Shown here one piece after another: positions 1-8,354 of a stretch of 17,391 nt of DNA. The stretch covers positions 1 to 17,391 of the forward strand of contig CALCRD010000507.1 in NCBI GenBank assembly GCA_937894355.1, written 5' to 3'. A program made the translations under genes and the position numbers. Each line of letters begins with the position of its first letter. The stretch's first letter is position 1. The notes under the pieces are model-generated. The model was not told where the DNA came from and searched no databases. It was given only the letters and a program-made list of their open reading frames with translations. The stretch is from an uncultured Bacillus sp. GTDB lineage: Bacteria > Bacillota > Bacilli > Bacillales > Cytobacillaceae.

Positions 1-7
1 TTTTTGC

Positions 8-38
8 CAGTGCTGCCTTCATTTAGAATGGAGCACTG
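8..38 (+). promoter_or_regulatory. Small hairpin upstream of proS
   Basis: Perfect 7-base inverted repeat (CAGTGCT at 8-14, AGCACTG at 32-38) followed by TGCATTTTTA. It could be a weak terminator of the gene upstream of the window or a leader structure of proS. The window starts too close to decide. No T-box motif is visible in the 62 bases available. Confidence 0.3.
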
Positions 39-62
39 TGCATTTTTATGAGGTGCTAATAG

Positions 63-1766
63 ATGAAACAGAGTATAATGCTTATTCCTACGCTGCGTGA
101 AGTCCCAGCTGACGCAGAAATAAAAAGTCATCAATTATTGTTACGTGCCGGATTCATGCGGCAAAACGCTAGTGGAATTTATAGCTATCTACCACTTGCT
201 AAAAGAGTGTTACAGAAGGTTGAAGCGATTGTTAGAGAGGAAATGGATAATGCTGGTGGAGCGGAGTTATTAATGCCTGCGCTGCAACAAGCAGAATTAT
301 GGCAAGAGTCAGGACGTTGGTATTCTTACGGACCAGAGCTAATGCGTCTTAAGGATCGCAATGACCGTGAATTTGCTCTTGGGGCAACACATGAAGAGGT
401 TATTACTAGCTTGGTACGAGATGAAGTAAAATCATATAAACGGTTACCACTTACTCTATATCAAATCCAAACAAAGTTTCGCGATGAAAAGCGACCTCGT
501 TTTGGTTTGTTACGTGGTAGAGAGTTTATTATGAAAGATGCTTATTCATTTCACGCTTCACAAGAAAGCCTAGATGAAGTATACAATAAATTATTCCAAG
601 CCTATTCCAATATTTTCTCAAGATGTGGCTTGAACTTCCGGGCCGTTATTGCTGATTCCGGGGCCATGGGTGGAAAAGACACGCATGAATTTATGGTTCT
701 ATCCGATGTTGGAGAAGACACAATTGCTTATTCTGATACATCTGATTATGCGGCAAATATTGAAATGGCACCGGTTGTGACACGCTATGAAAAAGGTACT
801 GAACAGCTAATGAAAATGGAAAAGGTTCAGACTGAAAATCAGCGGACAATTGAAGAAGTTTGTGAGTACTTACAGGTTCCTTCAGAAAAATGTATTAAAT
901 CTTTGCTATTTAAAATTGATGATAAATACGTATTAGTTTTAGTGCGTGGTGATCATGAAGTTAATGATATTAAGTTAAAGAATATGTACGAAGCTAGTTC
1001 TGTAGAATTAGCTGAAGTGGCAGAGACTATCGATATTCTTGGTTGTCCAGTTGGATCATTAGGACCAATTGCTGTGGATAATGTAGAAATCATTGCGGAC
1101 CATGCTGTAGAGTCAATTGTGAATGGGGTCTGTGGGGCAAATGAAGAACATTACCATTTTACAAATGTTAATCCAGGTCAAGATTTTTCTGTAGCTAAGT
1201 ATGTTGATATTCGGTTTATTAAAGAAGGGGATCCTTCACCAGATGGCAAAGGATCGATTCTTTTTGCCGAAGGAATTGAAGTTGGTCACGTCTTTAAGCT
1301 TGGTACTCGCTATAGCGAGGCGATGAATGCCACGTATTTAGATGAAAACGGAAAAGCGCAACCAATGATAATGGGTTGTTATGGAATTGGTGTGTCACGT
1401 ACAATGGCAGCTGTTGCTGAGCAATTTAATGATGAAAAAGGGCTAATTTGGCCAGTTTCTGTTTCACCATTTGATGTTCATTTAATTCCAATCAATATGA
1501 AGGATGTAGAACAAGCAGCTTTAGCAAATGACCTTTACTCTTCATTGAAAAAACAGCGATTTGATGTATTAATGGACGATCGTAATGAACGACCAGGAGT
1601 GAAATTCGCTGATTCTGATTTGATTGGCTTACCAGTCCGAGTGACGGTTGGAAAGAAAGCAGCTGAAGGCATTGTTGAAGTCAAAGTCCGTAAAACAGGT
1701 GAGATGCTAGAAGTTCACAAAGATCAGCTAATTGCAACCTTGTCACAACTAATGGAATCACTGTAA
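63..1766 (+). CDS. proS: Prolyl-tRNA synthetase (bacterial type, class II)
   Basis: ProS attaches proline to tRNA-Pro in the cytoplasm using ATP. The 567 residues match the usual bacterial-type length (about 565-570). Class II motifs are visible: motif 2 around F139-R140-D141-E142 and the following RPRFGLLRGREF segment, and motif 3 around G441-I442-G443-V444-S445-R446. Between them, at about residues 225-400, lies the large insertion that in this family (INS domain) hydrolyses mischarged alanyl-tRNA-Pro; GDHEVND and a GANEEHYHFTN segment fall inside it. The anticodon-binding domain occupies about 470-567. The ATG is preceded by GAGGTG at 50-55. In Bacillus the gene follows rasP and precedes polC; only the polC side is in the window. 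No break or odd residue was seen. The identification is secure from motifs, length and neighbours. Confidence 0.97.
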   Translation: MKQSIMLIPTLREVPADAEIKSHQLLLRAGFMRQNASGIYSYLPLAKRVLQKVEAIVREEMDNAGGAELLMPALQQAELWQESGRWYSYGPELMRLKDRNDREFALGATHEEVITSLVRDEVKSYKRLPLTLYQIQTKFRDEKRPRFGLLRGREFIMKDAYSFHASQESLDEVYNKLFQAYSNIFSRCGLNFRAVIADSGAMGGKDTHEFMVLSDVGEDTIAYSDTSDYAANIEMAPVVTRYEKGTEQLMKMEKVQTENQRTIEEVCEYLQVPSEKCIKSLLFKIDDKYVLVLVRGDHEVNDIKLKNMYEASSVELAEVAETIDILGCPVGSLGPIAVDNVEIIADHAVESIVNGVCGANEEHYHFTNVNPGQDFSVAKYVDIRFIKEGDPSPDGKGSILFAEGIEVGHVFKLGTRYSEAMNATYLDENGKAQPMIMGCYGIGVSRTMAAVAEQFNDEKGLIWPVSVSPFDVHLIPINMKDVEQAALANDLYSSLKKQRFDVLMDDRNERPGVKFADSDLIGLPVRVTVGKKAAEGIVEVKVRKTGEMLEVHKDQLIATLSQLMESL

Positions 1767-1772
1767 ACTTTA

Positions 1773-1891
1773 GCTCTGTTAATGATAAATGTTGATTTGG
1801 ACACAGTTGATTGGAGTGGAGGGCTCACGGGTGAGCCCTAAGGTGTGCGAAGTGCCTGGAACGGAAATCAACAGACTAGTTTAACAAAGCC
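1773..1891. repeat. Degenerate dispersed intergenic repeat, family A, copy 1
   Basis: About 119 bases with nested inverted repeats: outer arms GCTCTGTTAA (1773-1782) and TTAACAAAGC (1881-1890); inner ends GTTGATT (1806-1812) and AATCAAC (1866-1872); and a central perfect hairpin GGGCTCAC-GG-GTGAGCCC (1821-1838). The 23 bases at 1852-1874 are identical to 12323-12345 in copy 2. The ends resemble a GTTGATT...GGAAATCAAC element that I recall as dispersed in many Bacillus genomes; that link is from memory and unsearched. This copy looks internally deleted. It lies just after the proS stop. Confidence 0.7.
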
Positions 1892-1900
1892 TAAAATTTT

Positions 1901-1930
1901 AAGACTCGCCAATTGGCGAGTCTTATTTAT
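1901..1930 (+). terminator. Rho-independent terminator after proS
   Basis: A perfect 24-base palindrome at 1901-1924: arms AAGACTCGCC and GGCGAGTCTT around an AATT loop. It is preceded by AAAATTTT and followed by ATTTAT. The U tract is short, so efficiency is uncertain, and the symmetry allows action from either strand. It should separate proS from polC. Confidence 0.75.
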
Positions 1931-1963
1931 GTCGAATAAAATCGAAACGAGCAAGTGGTGTTG

Positions 1964-1972
1964 TGATATAAT
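1964..1972 (+). promoter_or_regulatory. Extended -10 promoter, probably for polC
   Basis: TGATATAAT fits the extended -10 consensus TGnTATAAT, with the -10 hexamer TATAAT at 1967-1972. No good -35 hexamer lies 16-18 bases upstream, which is typical of extended -10 promoters. A start near 1979 would give a polC leader of about 95 bases. It sits directly after the 1901-1924 terminator. Confidence 0.55.
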
Positions 1973-2060
1973 ATCATTTGGTCACCTAAAAAAATGGCCA
2001 CAAAAATATTGAACATAGATAATTGTCTAGTACAACTTACATGTACTTTTCTTATAGATT

Positions 2061-2077
2061 GGAGTGAGAATTTTTTG
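2061..2077 (+). promoter_or_regulatory. Ribosome binding site and TTG start of polC
   Basis: GGAGTGAG at 2061-2068, then six bases, then TTG at 2075. This pair sets the polC start. The in-frame ATG at 1994 has only CACCTAAAAAAA before it and no ribosome binding site. Confidence 0.8.
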
Positions 2078-5000
2078 AGCGATGTTAACAGTAATAAAGA
2101 GCAATTTCGTCATTTGCTTAAACAACTTCAGATGACCGAAGATGCTGTAATGTGCCATTTTGAACATGCGCAAATTCAAAAGGTAGTAGTAGATTCAGCA
2201 TTACAGAGCTATCATTTTCACTTCTTAGTTGAAAAAATCCTTCCAGCAGATATCTTTAGTCTATTGTCAGCGAGGTTACAAAAGACATTTTCTTATATCG
2301 CCAAGACTTCGACTTTTTCACTACAAGTAACAGACAACCAATTTAGCCCTGAGTCAATACAGGAATATTGGGGAGTTTGTCTTCAGGATATTGCTGGAAT
2401 GTCTCCTCCTACCCGAAAGCTTCTTCATGAGCAAATTCCGAAAATCCTTGGTAATAAAATCATTATTAGTGTTCGTAATGAACCGGAAGGGGAGAATATC
2501 AAGAAAAAACATTCACCCGTCATTTCCAAAATTTATCAATCCTTTGGTTTTCCGCTTTTAGGTGTCGATACTGAAGTATCGCATGATACCCAAGAGGTGG
2601 AAAACTTCATCAAGGCCAAGGAGAAGGAAGATCAAGAAAAAGCGTTTCTGGCACTAGTAGAAATGCAAAAGAAAGATGCTGAGCGGGAAAAAGGTGGGGA
2701 TAGTAGCCATCAAGGACCTCTTACAATTGGCTTAACGATAAAAGGTGATGCGGAATTTCGTAGATTAGAAGAAATTACCGAAGAAGAACGCCGTGTTGCT
2801 GTTCAAGGCTATGTGTTTGATGCCGAAACAAGGGAATTACGAAGTGGTCGTACCTTACTAACCTTCAAAATTACCGATTATACCAGCTCAATTATGGTGA
2901 AAATGTTCTCTAGAGATAAAGAGGATGCTGTTCTGTTCCAGCAAGTAAAAAAGGGTATGTGGCTTAAGGTACGGGGAAGTGTCCAAAATGACACCTTTGT
3001 TCGTGATCTTGTGATGATTGGAAATGATATTAACGAAATAAAGCCTAATGAACGAAAAGATACTGCCCCTGAAGGTGAAAAACGGGTGGAATTGCATCTG
3101 CATACCCCGATGAGCCAAATGGATGCTGTAACCAATGTAAGTAGGCTGATTACCCAAGCAAAAAAATGGGGTCATAAAGCCATTGCTGTTACAGATCATG
3201 CCGTTGCCCAATCCTTTCCAGAGGCATTTGGTGCTGGAAAGAAAAACGATATAAAAATCTTATATGGAGTAGAGATCAATCTCGTCGATGATGGTGTACC
3301 TATTGCCTATAATGTTGACCACCGGTTGCTTAGCGAAGCAACCTATGTAGTATTTGATGTGGAAACTACAGGACTATCGGCCTTTTACGATACGATTATT
3401 GAACTTGCCGCTGTAAAAATACACAACGGGGAAATTATTGATCGGTTCGAATCTTTCGCCAATCCGCACCATCGACTTTCGGCAACAACGATAAATCTTA
3501 CGGGAATTACCGATGACCTAGTCGAGAATGCACCGGAAGTTGGGGAAGTTCTTCAAAGATTTCATATCTGGGCGGAGGATGCCATTTTAGTTGCCCATAA
3601 TGCCACGTTTGACATGGGATTTCTGAATGTGGGCTATAAAAAAATCGGGATTGGAAAAGCACCAAACCCAGTAATTGATACACTAGAACTTGGTAGGTTT
3701 CTTTATCCAACAATGAAAAACCATCGTCTCAATACACTAGCGAAGAAATTTGATATTGAACTCACTCAGCATCACCGGGCGATTTACGATGCCGAAGCAA
3801 CAGGATACTTGCTGTTGAAAATGTTGCAGGATGCCCTTGAAAACGAGCTTGAGTATCACGATCAGTTAAATGATAATATGGGAAAAGGGAATGCCTACCA
3901 ACGAGCTCGCCCATACCACTGTACCATTATTGCCCAAACACAGGCAGGGTTAAAGAATATGTTTAAGCTAGTTTCTATTTCACATCTTAACTACTTTTAT
4001 CGGGTTCCAAGAATCCCACGATCACAGCTACAAAAATATCGAGAGGGAATCTTGGTCGGTTCTGGCTGTAGTAAAGGTGAAGTATTTGAAGGAATGATGC
4101 AGAAGGCACCTGAAGAAGTGATTGAAAAAGCAAAATTTTATGATTTTCTTGAAATCCAACCAAAGCAGGTTAACGCTCATTTGATAGAAATGGAGCTTAT
4201 TAGAGATGATAAGGCGATGGAGGAGATCATTGGGAACATCGTAAAACTCGGAGATGAGCTTGAAATTCCGGTAGTCGCTACTGGAAATGTCCATTATTTA
4301 AATGAGAATGATAAAATCTACCGCCAAATCTTGATAAGCTCACAAGGTGGGGCGAATCCATTAAACCGTCATAAACTTCCAGATGTCCATTTTAGGACGA
4401 CAAATGAAATGCTAGATGCTTTTGCTTTTTTAGGAGCTGAAAAGGCAAAAGAGGTAGTGGTGACTAACACCAATAAAATTGCCGATATGATAGACACAAT
4501 CAAACCGATTAAAGATGATCTGTACACGCCTAAAATTGAGGGTGCGGATGAAGAAATGCGTGAAATGAGCTATGCCATGGCTAGAAGCATTTATGGGGAT
4601 ATTCTTCCGGAAATCGTTGAGGCACGATTGGAAAAAGAATTAAAAAGTATTATTGGCCATGGTTTTGCAGTTATTTACCTTATTTCGCATAAACTTGTAA
4701 AAAAATCTCTGAATGATGGTTATCTCGTGGGTTCACGGGGATCGGTGGGTTCATCATTGGTTGCGACGATGACCGAAATTACCGAAGTGAATCCGTTACC
4801 ACCACATTATGTTTGCCCAAAGTGCAAGCATTCCGAGTTCTTTAATGATGGTTCAGTTGGATCAGGGTTTGATTTAAAAGATAAGGATTGCCCAACATGT
4901 GGCATCAAATATAAAAAAGACGGTCATGATATTCCGTTTGAAACTTTCTTAGGGTTTAAAGGGGATAAAGTTCCCGATATCGATTTGAATTTTTCCGGGG

Positions 5001-6394
5001 AATATCAACCAAGGGCGCATAACTATACCAAGGTATTGTTTGGTGAGGATTATGTATTTCGGGCTGGAACAATTGGAACAGTCGCCGAAAAAACGGCCTA
5101 TGGATATGTTAGAGGTTATCAAAATGATAACAATCTACAGCTAAGAGGTGCAGAGGTTGATCGCCTAGTTTCCGGCTGTACTGGTGTAAAGCGAACAACC
5201 GGTCAGCATCCGGGTGGAATCATCGTTGTTCCTGATTATATGGATATTTATGATTTTTCACCGATACAATTTCCAGCGGATGATACCGGTTCAGAATGGA
5301 AAACGACTCATTTTGATTTTCATTCCATTCATGATAATGTGCTAAAACTCGATATTCTAGGGCATGATGATCCGACTGTTATCCGGATGCTACAAGATTT
5401 GAGTGGGATGGATCCGAAAACGATTCCAACCGATGATCCAGAGGTTATGAAAATTTTTAGCGGAACAGACTCGCTTGGGGTAACAGAAGAACAAATAATG
5501 TGTAAAACGGGTACACTTGGAATACCAGAATTCGGAACGCGATTTGTTCGGCAAATGCTCGAGGATACCAAGCCAACAACATTCTCAGAACTCGTGCAAA
5601 TTTCCGGTCTATCCCATGGAACGGACGTGTGGCTAGGAAATGCTCAAGAACTGATTCATCAAAAGATATGTAATTTAAGTGAAGTTATCGGTTGTCGTGA
5701 TGATATTATGGTCTATTTAATTTATCAAGGTCTTGAACCATCCTTTGCTTTTAAAATTATGGAATCCGTTCGAAAAGGTAAAGGACTCTCAGATGAGATG
5801 GAAGAAGAAATGCGCAAGAATCAAGTTCCAGAATGGTATATTGACTCATGTAAAAAAATAAAATACATGTTTCCTAAGGCGCATGCTGCTGCTTATGTAT
5901 TAATGGCTGTCCGGATTGCATATTTTAAAGTGCATCAACCGCTGCTTTATTATGCAGCGTACTTTACTGTTAGAGCAGATGACTTTGATCTTGATGCAAT
6001 GGTAAGAGGTTCACAATCAATCAAGGCACGTATTGATGAATTAAATAACAAAGGTCTAGAGATATCAACCAAAGAAAAGAATTTATTAACAGTATTAGAG
6101 CTTGCACTTGAAATGTGTGAACGGGGTTTCTCTTTTGCGAAAATTGATCTTTACAAGTCTAGTGCAAACGAATTTATAATAGAAGGAAACACGTTAATAC
6201 CACCATTCGATGCTATCCCTGGACTTGGAACAAATGCCGCTCAGAATATAGTGAAGTCAAGGGAAAATGGTGAGTTCCTTTCGAAGGAAGACTTACAGCA
6301 ACGGGGAAAAGTCTCAAAAACTATTTTGGAATTCCTTGATAATCATGGTTGTCTTGGCGATTTACCTGATCAAAATCAATTGTCTTTATTTTAA
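2075..6394 (+). CDS. polC: DNA polymerase III alpha subunit, PolC type (replicative polymerase with built-in 3'-5' exonuclease)
   Basis: PolC is the main replicative polymerase of low-GC Gram-positives and acts at the fork with the sliding clamp. From the TTG at 2075 the protein has 1439 residues, close to the 1437 I recall for B. subtilis, and its N-terminus (SDVNSNKEQFRHLL) lines up with that homologue. Domains in order: N-terminal domain; OB fold from about 240; PHP domain beginning with H341-L342-H343-T344; DEDD exonuclease inserted in the PHP domain, with D428-V429-E430-T431-T432; rest of PHP; polymerase core with a zinc site C914/C917/C939/C942 and catalytic D968 and D970 in a PDIDLNFSG segment; helix-hairpin-helix near 1375-1390 (PGLG); and a C-terminal clamp-binding motif QLSLF at the very end. 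Starting at ATG 1994 would add 27 residues with no counterpart in B. subtilis. Own promoter at 1964-1972. Confidence 0.97.
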   Translation: MSDVNSNKEQFRHLLKQLQMTEDAVMCHFEHAQIQKVVVDSALQSYHFHFLVEKILPADIFSLLSARLQKTFSYIAKTSTFSLQVTDNQFSPESIQEYWGVCLQDIAGMSPPTRKLLHEQIPKILGNKIIISVRNEPEGENIKKKHSPVISKIYQSFGFPLLGVDTEVSHDTQEVENFIKAKEKEDQEKAFLALVEMQKKDAEREKGGDSSHQGPLTIGLTIKGDAEFRRLEEITEEERRVAVQGYVFDAETRELRSGRTLLTFKITDYTSSIMVKMFSRDKEDAVLFQQVKKGMWLKVRGSVQNDTFVRDLVMIGNDINEIKPNERKDTAPEGEKRVELHLHTPMSQMDAVTNVSRLITQAKKWGHKAIAVTDHAVAQSFPEAFGAGKKNDIKILYGVEINLVDDGVPIAYNVDHRLLSEATYVVFDVETTGLSAFYDTIIELAAVKIHNGEIIDRFESFANPHHRLSATTINLTGITDDLVENAPEVGEVLQRFHIWAEDAILVAHNATFDMGFLNVGYKKIGIGKAPNPVIDTLELGRFLYPTMKNHRLNTLAKKFDIELTQHHRAIYDAEATGYLLLKMLQDALENELEYHDQLNDNMGKGNAYQRARPYHCTIIAQTQAGLKNMFKLVSISHLNYFYRVPRIPRSQLQKYREGILVGSGCSKGEVFEGMMQKAPEEVIEKAKFYDFLEIQPKQVNAHLIEMELIRDDKAMEEIIGNIVKLGDELEIPVVATGNVHYLNENDKIYRQILISSQGGANPLNRHKLPDVHFRTTNEMLDAFAFLGAEKAKEVVVTNTNKIADMIDTIKPIKDDLYTPKIEGADEEMREMSYAMARSIYGDILPEIVEARLEKELKSIIGHGFAVIYLISHKLVKKSLNDGYLVGSRGSVGSSLVATMTEITEVNPLPPHYVCPKCKHSEFFNDGSVGSGFDLKDKDCPTCGIKYKKDGHDIPFETFLGFKGDKVPDIDLNFSGEYQPRAHNYTKVLFGEDYVFRAGTIGTVAEKTAYGYVRGYQNDNNLQLRGAEVDRLVSGCTGVKRTTGQHPGGIIVVPDYMDIYDFSPIQFPADDTGSEWKTTHFDFHSIHDNVLKLDILGHDDPTVIRMLQDLSGMDPKTIPTDDPEVMKIFSGTDSLGVTEEQIMCKTGTLGIPEFGTRFVRQMLEDTKPTTFSELVQISGLSHGTDVWLGNAQELIHQKICNLSEVIGCRDDIMVYLIYQGLEPSFAFKIMESVRKGKGLSDEMEEEMRKNQVPEWYIDSCKKIKYMFPKAHAAAYVLMAVRIAYFKVHQPLLYYAAYFTVRADDFDLDAMVRGSQSIKARIDELNNKGLEISTKEKNLLTVLELALEMCERGFSFAKIDLYKSSANEFIIEGNTLIPPFDAIPGLGTNAAQNIVKSRENGEFLSKEDLQQRGKVSKTILEFLDNHGCLGDLPDQNQLSLF

Positions 6395-6456
6395 TTTACA
6401 GAAGAGGGAAGACTAGCGAAATCCCTTGACAGATTAAGGTTTGGTAATTGTTCCAT

Positions 6457-6485
6457 TTGCATTAAATATTTGGTTATGGTATAGT
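6457..6485 (+). promoter_or_regulatory. Sigma-A type promoter of the rimP-nusA-infB operon
   Basis: -35 TTGCAT (6457-6462), a 17-base spacer, and -10 TATAGT (6480-6485) with a TGG directly before it, so it is also an extended -10. Expected start near 6492, giving a leader of about 138 bases before rimP. Confidence 0.65.
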
Positions 6486-6508
6486 TTTATTGGAAATACT
6501 AAGGATAT

Positions 6509-6551
6509 ACTCTCGCAAACAAGAGTGGGGAAACCCGCTCTTTCGTTTTGT
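6509..6551 (+). promoter_or_regulatory. Candidate attenuator in the rimP-nusA leader: terminator hairpin with a competing hairpin
   Basis: The terminator-like stem has AAGAGTGGG (6521-6529), loop GAAA, and CCCGCTCTT (6534-6542), nine pairs with one G-U. It is followed by an interrupted U tract, TCGTTTTGT. An alternative stem, ACTCT (6509-6513) with AGAGT (6522-6526), uses the same bases as the 5' arm, so the two cannot form together. Position downstream of the promoter and 88 bases before rimP suggests premature termination in the leader. The hairpin may also end transcripts from polC, for which I see no other terminator. As I recall, NusA autoregulates this operon in B. subtilis through a NusA-dependent leader terminator; the imperfect U tract fits that class. 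Confidence 0.55.
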
Positions 6552-6629
6552 ACACATGTTTTATAGTGAATTATTTAATCATTTTCTAATTTAACGAGGG
6601 TACAAGGACCATGAAAAAGGAGGGATCAA

Positions 6630-7100
6630 ATGAGCAAAGTGGCCGAAATAGTAGAAGGTATGGTAATACCAATCGTTAATGAAATAGGGTTAGAGCTAGT
6701 AGATATTGAGTACGTGAAAGAAGGAAAAGACTGGTTTCTTCGTGTATTTATTGATAAGGAAACCGGTGTTGATATTGAAGATTGTGGGATTGTAAGTGAA
6801 AAATTAAGCGAAAAGCTCGATGAAGTTGATCCAATTCCACATTATTATTTCTTGGAAGTATCATCTCCTGGTGCCGAGCGCCCTCTGAAGAAAGATAAAG
6901 ATTACGAAAAAGCAATCGGCAAAAATGTATTTATTAAAACCTATGAACCAATTGAAGGTGAAAAAGCCTTTGAAGGGATTTTAACAGGATTCGATGGCGA
7001 AACCGTTACAGTCGAGGTAAAGATCAAAACTAGGAAAAAAAGTTTTATCATTCCATTTGCGAAAATAGCAAGTGCGCGGTTAGCAGTTTCTTTCTCCTAA
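6630..7100 (+). CDS. rimP: Ribosome maturation factor RimP
   Basis: RimP (YlxS) assists maturation of the 30S subunit. The 156 residues have the two-domain family layout: an N-terminal alpha/beta domain to about residue 85 with the conserved ELVDIEY and LEVSSPGAERPL segments, and a C-terminal SH3-like domain (EGILTGFDGETVTVEV to the end). The start is an ATG with a strong AAGGAGGGA site at 6617-6625. It is the first gene of the operon and is followed 112 bases later by nusA, a loose spacing with short A/T-rich inverted repeats (CCAAT/ATTGG, TACCTA/TAGGTA) but no clear promoter or terminator. An upstream ATG at 6613 is out of frame and lacks support. Confidence 0.95.
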   Translation: MSKVAEIVEGMVIPIVNEIGLELVDIEYVKEGKDWFLRVFIDKETGVDIEDCGIVSEKLSEKLDEVDPIPHYYFLEVSSPGAERPLKKDKDYEKAIGKNVFIKTYEPIEGEKAFEGILTGFDGETVTVEVKIKTRKKSFIIPFAKIASARLAVSFS

Positions 7101-7212
7101 TTTTACCTAGTAAGAACTAGCTGAAAAAACCAATCATAGGTAATTGGCATAATATATTTATTTTACTAAAAAAAATGAGATCTTTTTTGAGATTAAAGGG
7201 GGATTCGCTCAA

Positions 7213-8337
7213 ATGAGCAGTGAATTATTAGATGCTCTAACGTTGCTTGAAAGAGAGAAAGGGATTACTCGTGATGTTTTGATAGACGCTATCGAGGCAG
7301 CACTTGTATCTGCATATCGCCGCAACTTTAATCAAGCACAAAATGTACGCATTGATTTAAATCTTGAAAACGGCTCGATGTTAGTGTTTGCTAGAAAAGA
7401 AGTTGTTGATGAGGTCTTTGACCCACGGTTAGAAATTTCTTTAGAGGATGCACGAAAAATCAATCCGAATTATCAAGTAGAAGATGTTGTGGAATTAGAA
7501 GTTACACCGAAGGATTTCGGGAGAATTGCTGCCCAAACTGCTAAACAAGTTGTTACGCAACGTGTTCGTGAAGCAGAACGTGGAATCATTTATTCGGAAT
7601 TTATTGATCGCGAAGAAGACATTATGACCGGTATTGTTCAGCGTCAAGATTCCAAATTTATTTATGTTAGTCTTGGGAAAATTGAAGCGATTTTACCAGC
7701 AAATGAGCAAATGCCAAATGAACATTATAAGCCTCATGACCGAATTAAAGTTTTTATCACCAAGGTCGAAAAGACAACAAAAGGACCACAAATATTTGTG
7801 TCTCGGACACACCCAGGTTTGTTAAAGCGGTTATTTGAAATTGAAGTTCCAGAAATTTACGATGGTACTGTAGAAATTAAATCAGTTGCTCGTGAAGCTG
7901 GCGACCGTTCAAAAATCTCGGTTCATTCAGATAATCACGAAGTGGATCCGGTTGGATCTTGTGTTGGACCAAAAGGAACTCGAGTACAAGCAATTGTTAA
8001 CGAATTAAAAGGTGAAAAAATTGATATTGTTAAATGGTCAAATGATCCGATGGTTTTCGTTGCAAATGCTCTTAGTCCATCAAAAGTCCTAGATGTAATG
8101 GTAAATGAATCGGATAAAGCGACAACTGTAATCGTTCCTGACTATCAGCTTTCACTTGCTATAGGAAAAAGAGGACAAAATGCTAGACTAGCAGCGAAGT
8201 TGACTGGCTGGAAAATAGATATCAAGTCGGAGTCTGAAGCAAGAGAAAAAGGGATTTATCCTCAGGAAGAAGCGTTGTTAACTTACATTGAAGAGGACGA
8301 TAATGACGACTTTGATTTTGAAGATGATTTAGATTAA
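7213..8337 (+). CDS. nusA: Transcription termination/antitermination factor NusA
   Basis: NusA binds RNA polymerase and nascent RNA and modulates pausing, intrinsic termination and antitermination. The 374 residues fit the shorter Bacillota form, without the C-terminal repeats of E. coli NusA. Domains: N-terminal polymerase-binding domain (1 to about 125, starting MSSELLDALTLLEREKG); S1 domain about 133-200 (DIMTGIVQR, KFIYVSLGKIEAILP); KH1 with its GPKG loop at 252-255; KH2 with GKRG at 318-321, followed by GQNARLAAKLTGW. The tail from about 355 is very acidic (EEDDNDDFDFEDDLD). The ATG follows an AAAGGGGGA site at 7195-7203. The protein is likely to feed back on its own operon through the leader hairpin at 6521-6542; that is inference from position and from B. 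subtilis. Confidence 0.97.
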   Translation: MSSELLDALTLLEREKGITRDVLIDAIEAALVSAYRRNFNQAQNVRIDLNLENGSMLVFARKEVVDEVFDPRLEISLEDARKINPNYQVEDVVELEVTPKDFGRIAAQTAKQVVTQRVREAERGIIYSEFIDREEDIMTGIVQRQDSKFIYVSLGKIEAILPANEQMPNEHYKPHDRIKVFITKVEKTTKGPQIFVSRTHPGLLKRLFEIEVPEIYDGTVEIKSVAREAGDRSKISVHSDNHEVDPVGSCVGPKGTRVQAIVNELKGEKIDIVKWSNDPMVFVANALSPSKVLDVMVNESDKATTVIVPDYQLSLAIGKRGQNARLAAKLTGWKIDIKSESEAREKGIYPQEEALLTYIEEDDNDDFDFEDDLD

Positions 8338-8354
8338 GAAGAGGTGAATGATGA

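Noticed and set aside
1..62. T-box riboswitch before proS
   Set aside because: Only 62 bases are available and no T-box consensus or antiterminator motif is visible; the single hairpin is not enough.
2878..5571. Several minus-strand open frames opposite polC
   Set aside because: They are short, lack ribosome binding sites and domain features, and lie opposite highly conserved polC coding sequence.
6426..6431. Perfect -35 box TTGACA after polC
   Set aside because: The positions 16-18 bases downstream read TTGTTC, TGTTCC or GTTCCA, none a usable -10. The TTGCAT-17-TATAGT pair downstream is much better.
7101..7212. Possible promoter or attenuator in the rimP-nusA gap
   Set aside because: Short A/T-rich inverted repeats and a CATAAT box are present, but there is no acceptable -35 and no G/C stem with a U tract.
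7634..7825. 63-residue + strand frame nested inside nusA
   Set aside because: It is an out-of-frame shadow within the conserved S1 coding region, without a family match or a convincing ribosome binding site.
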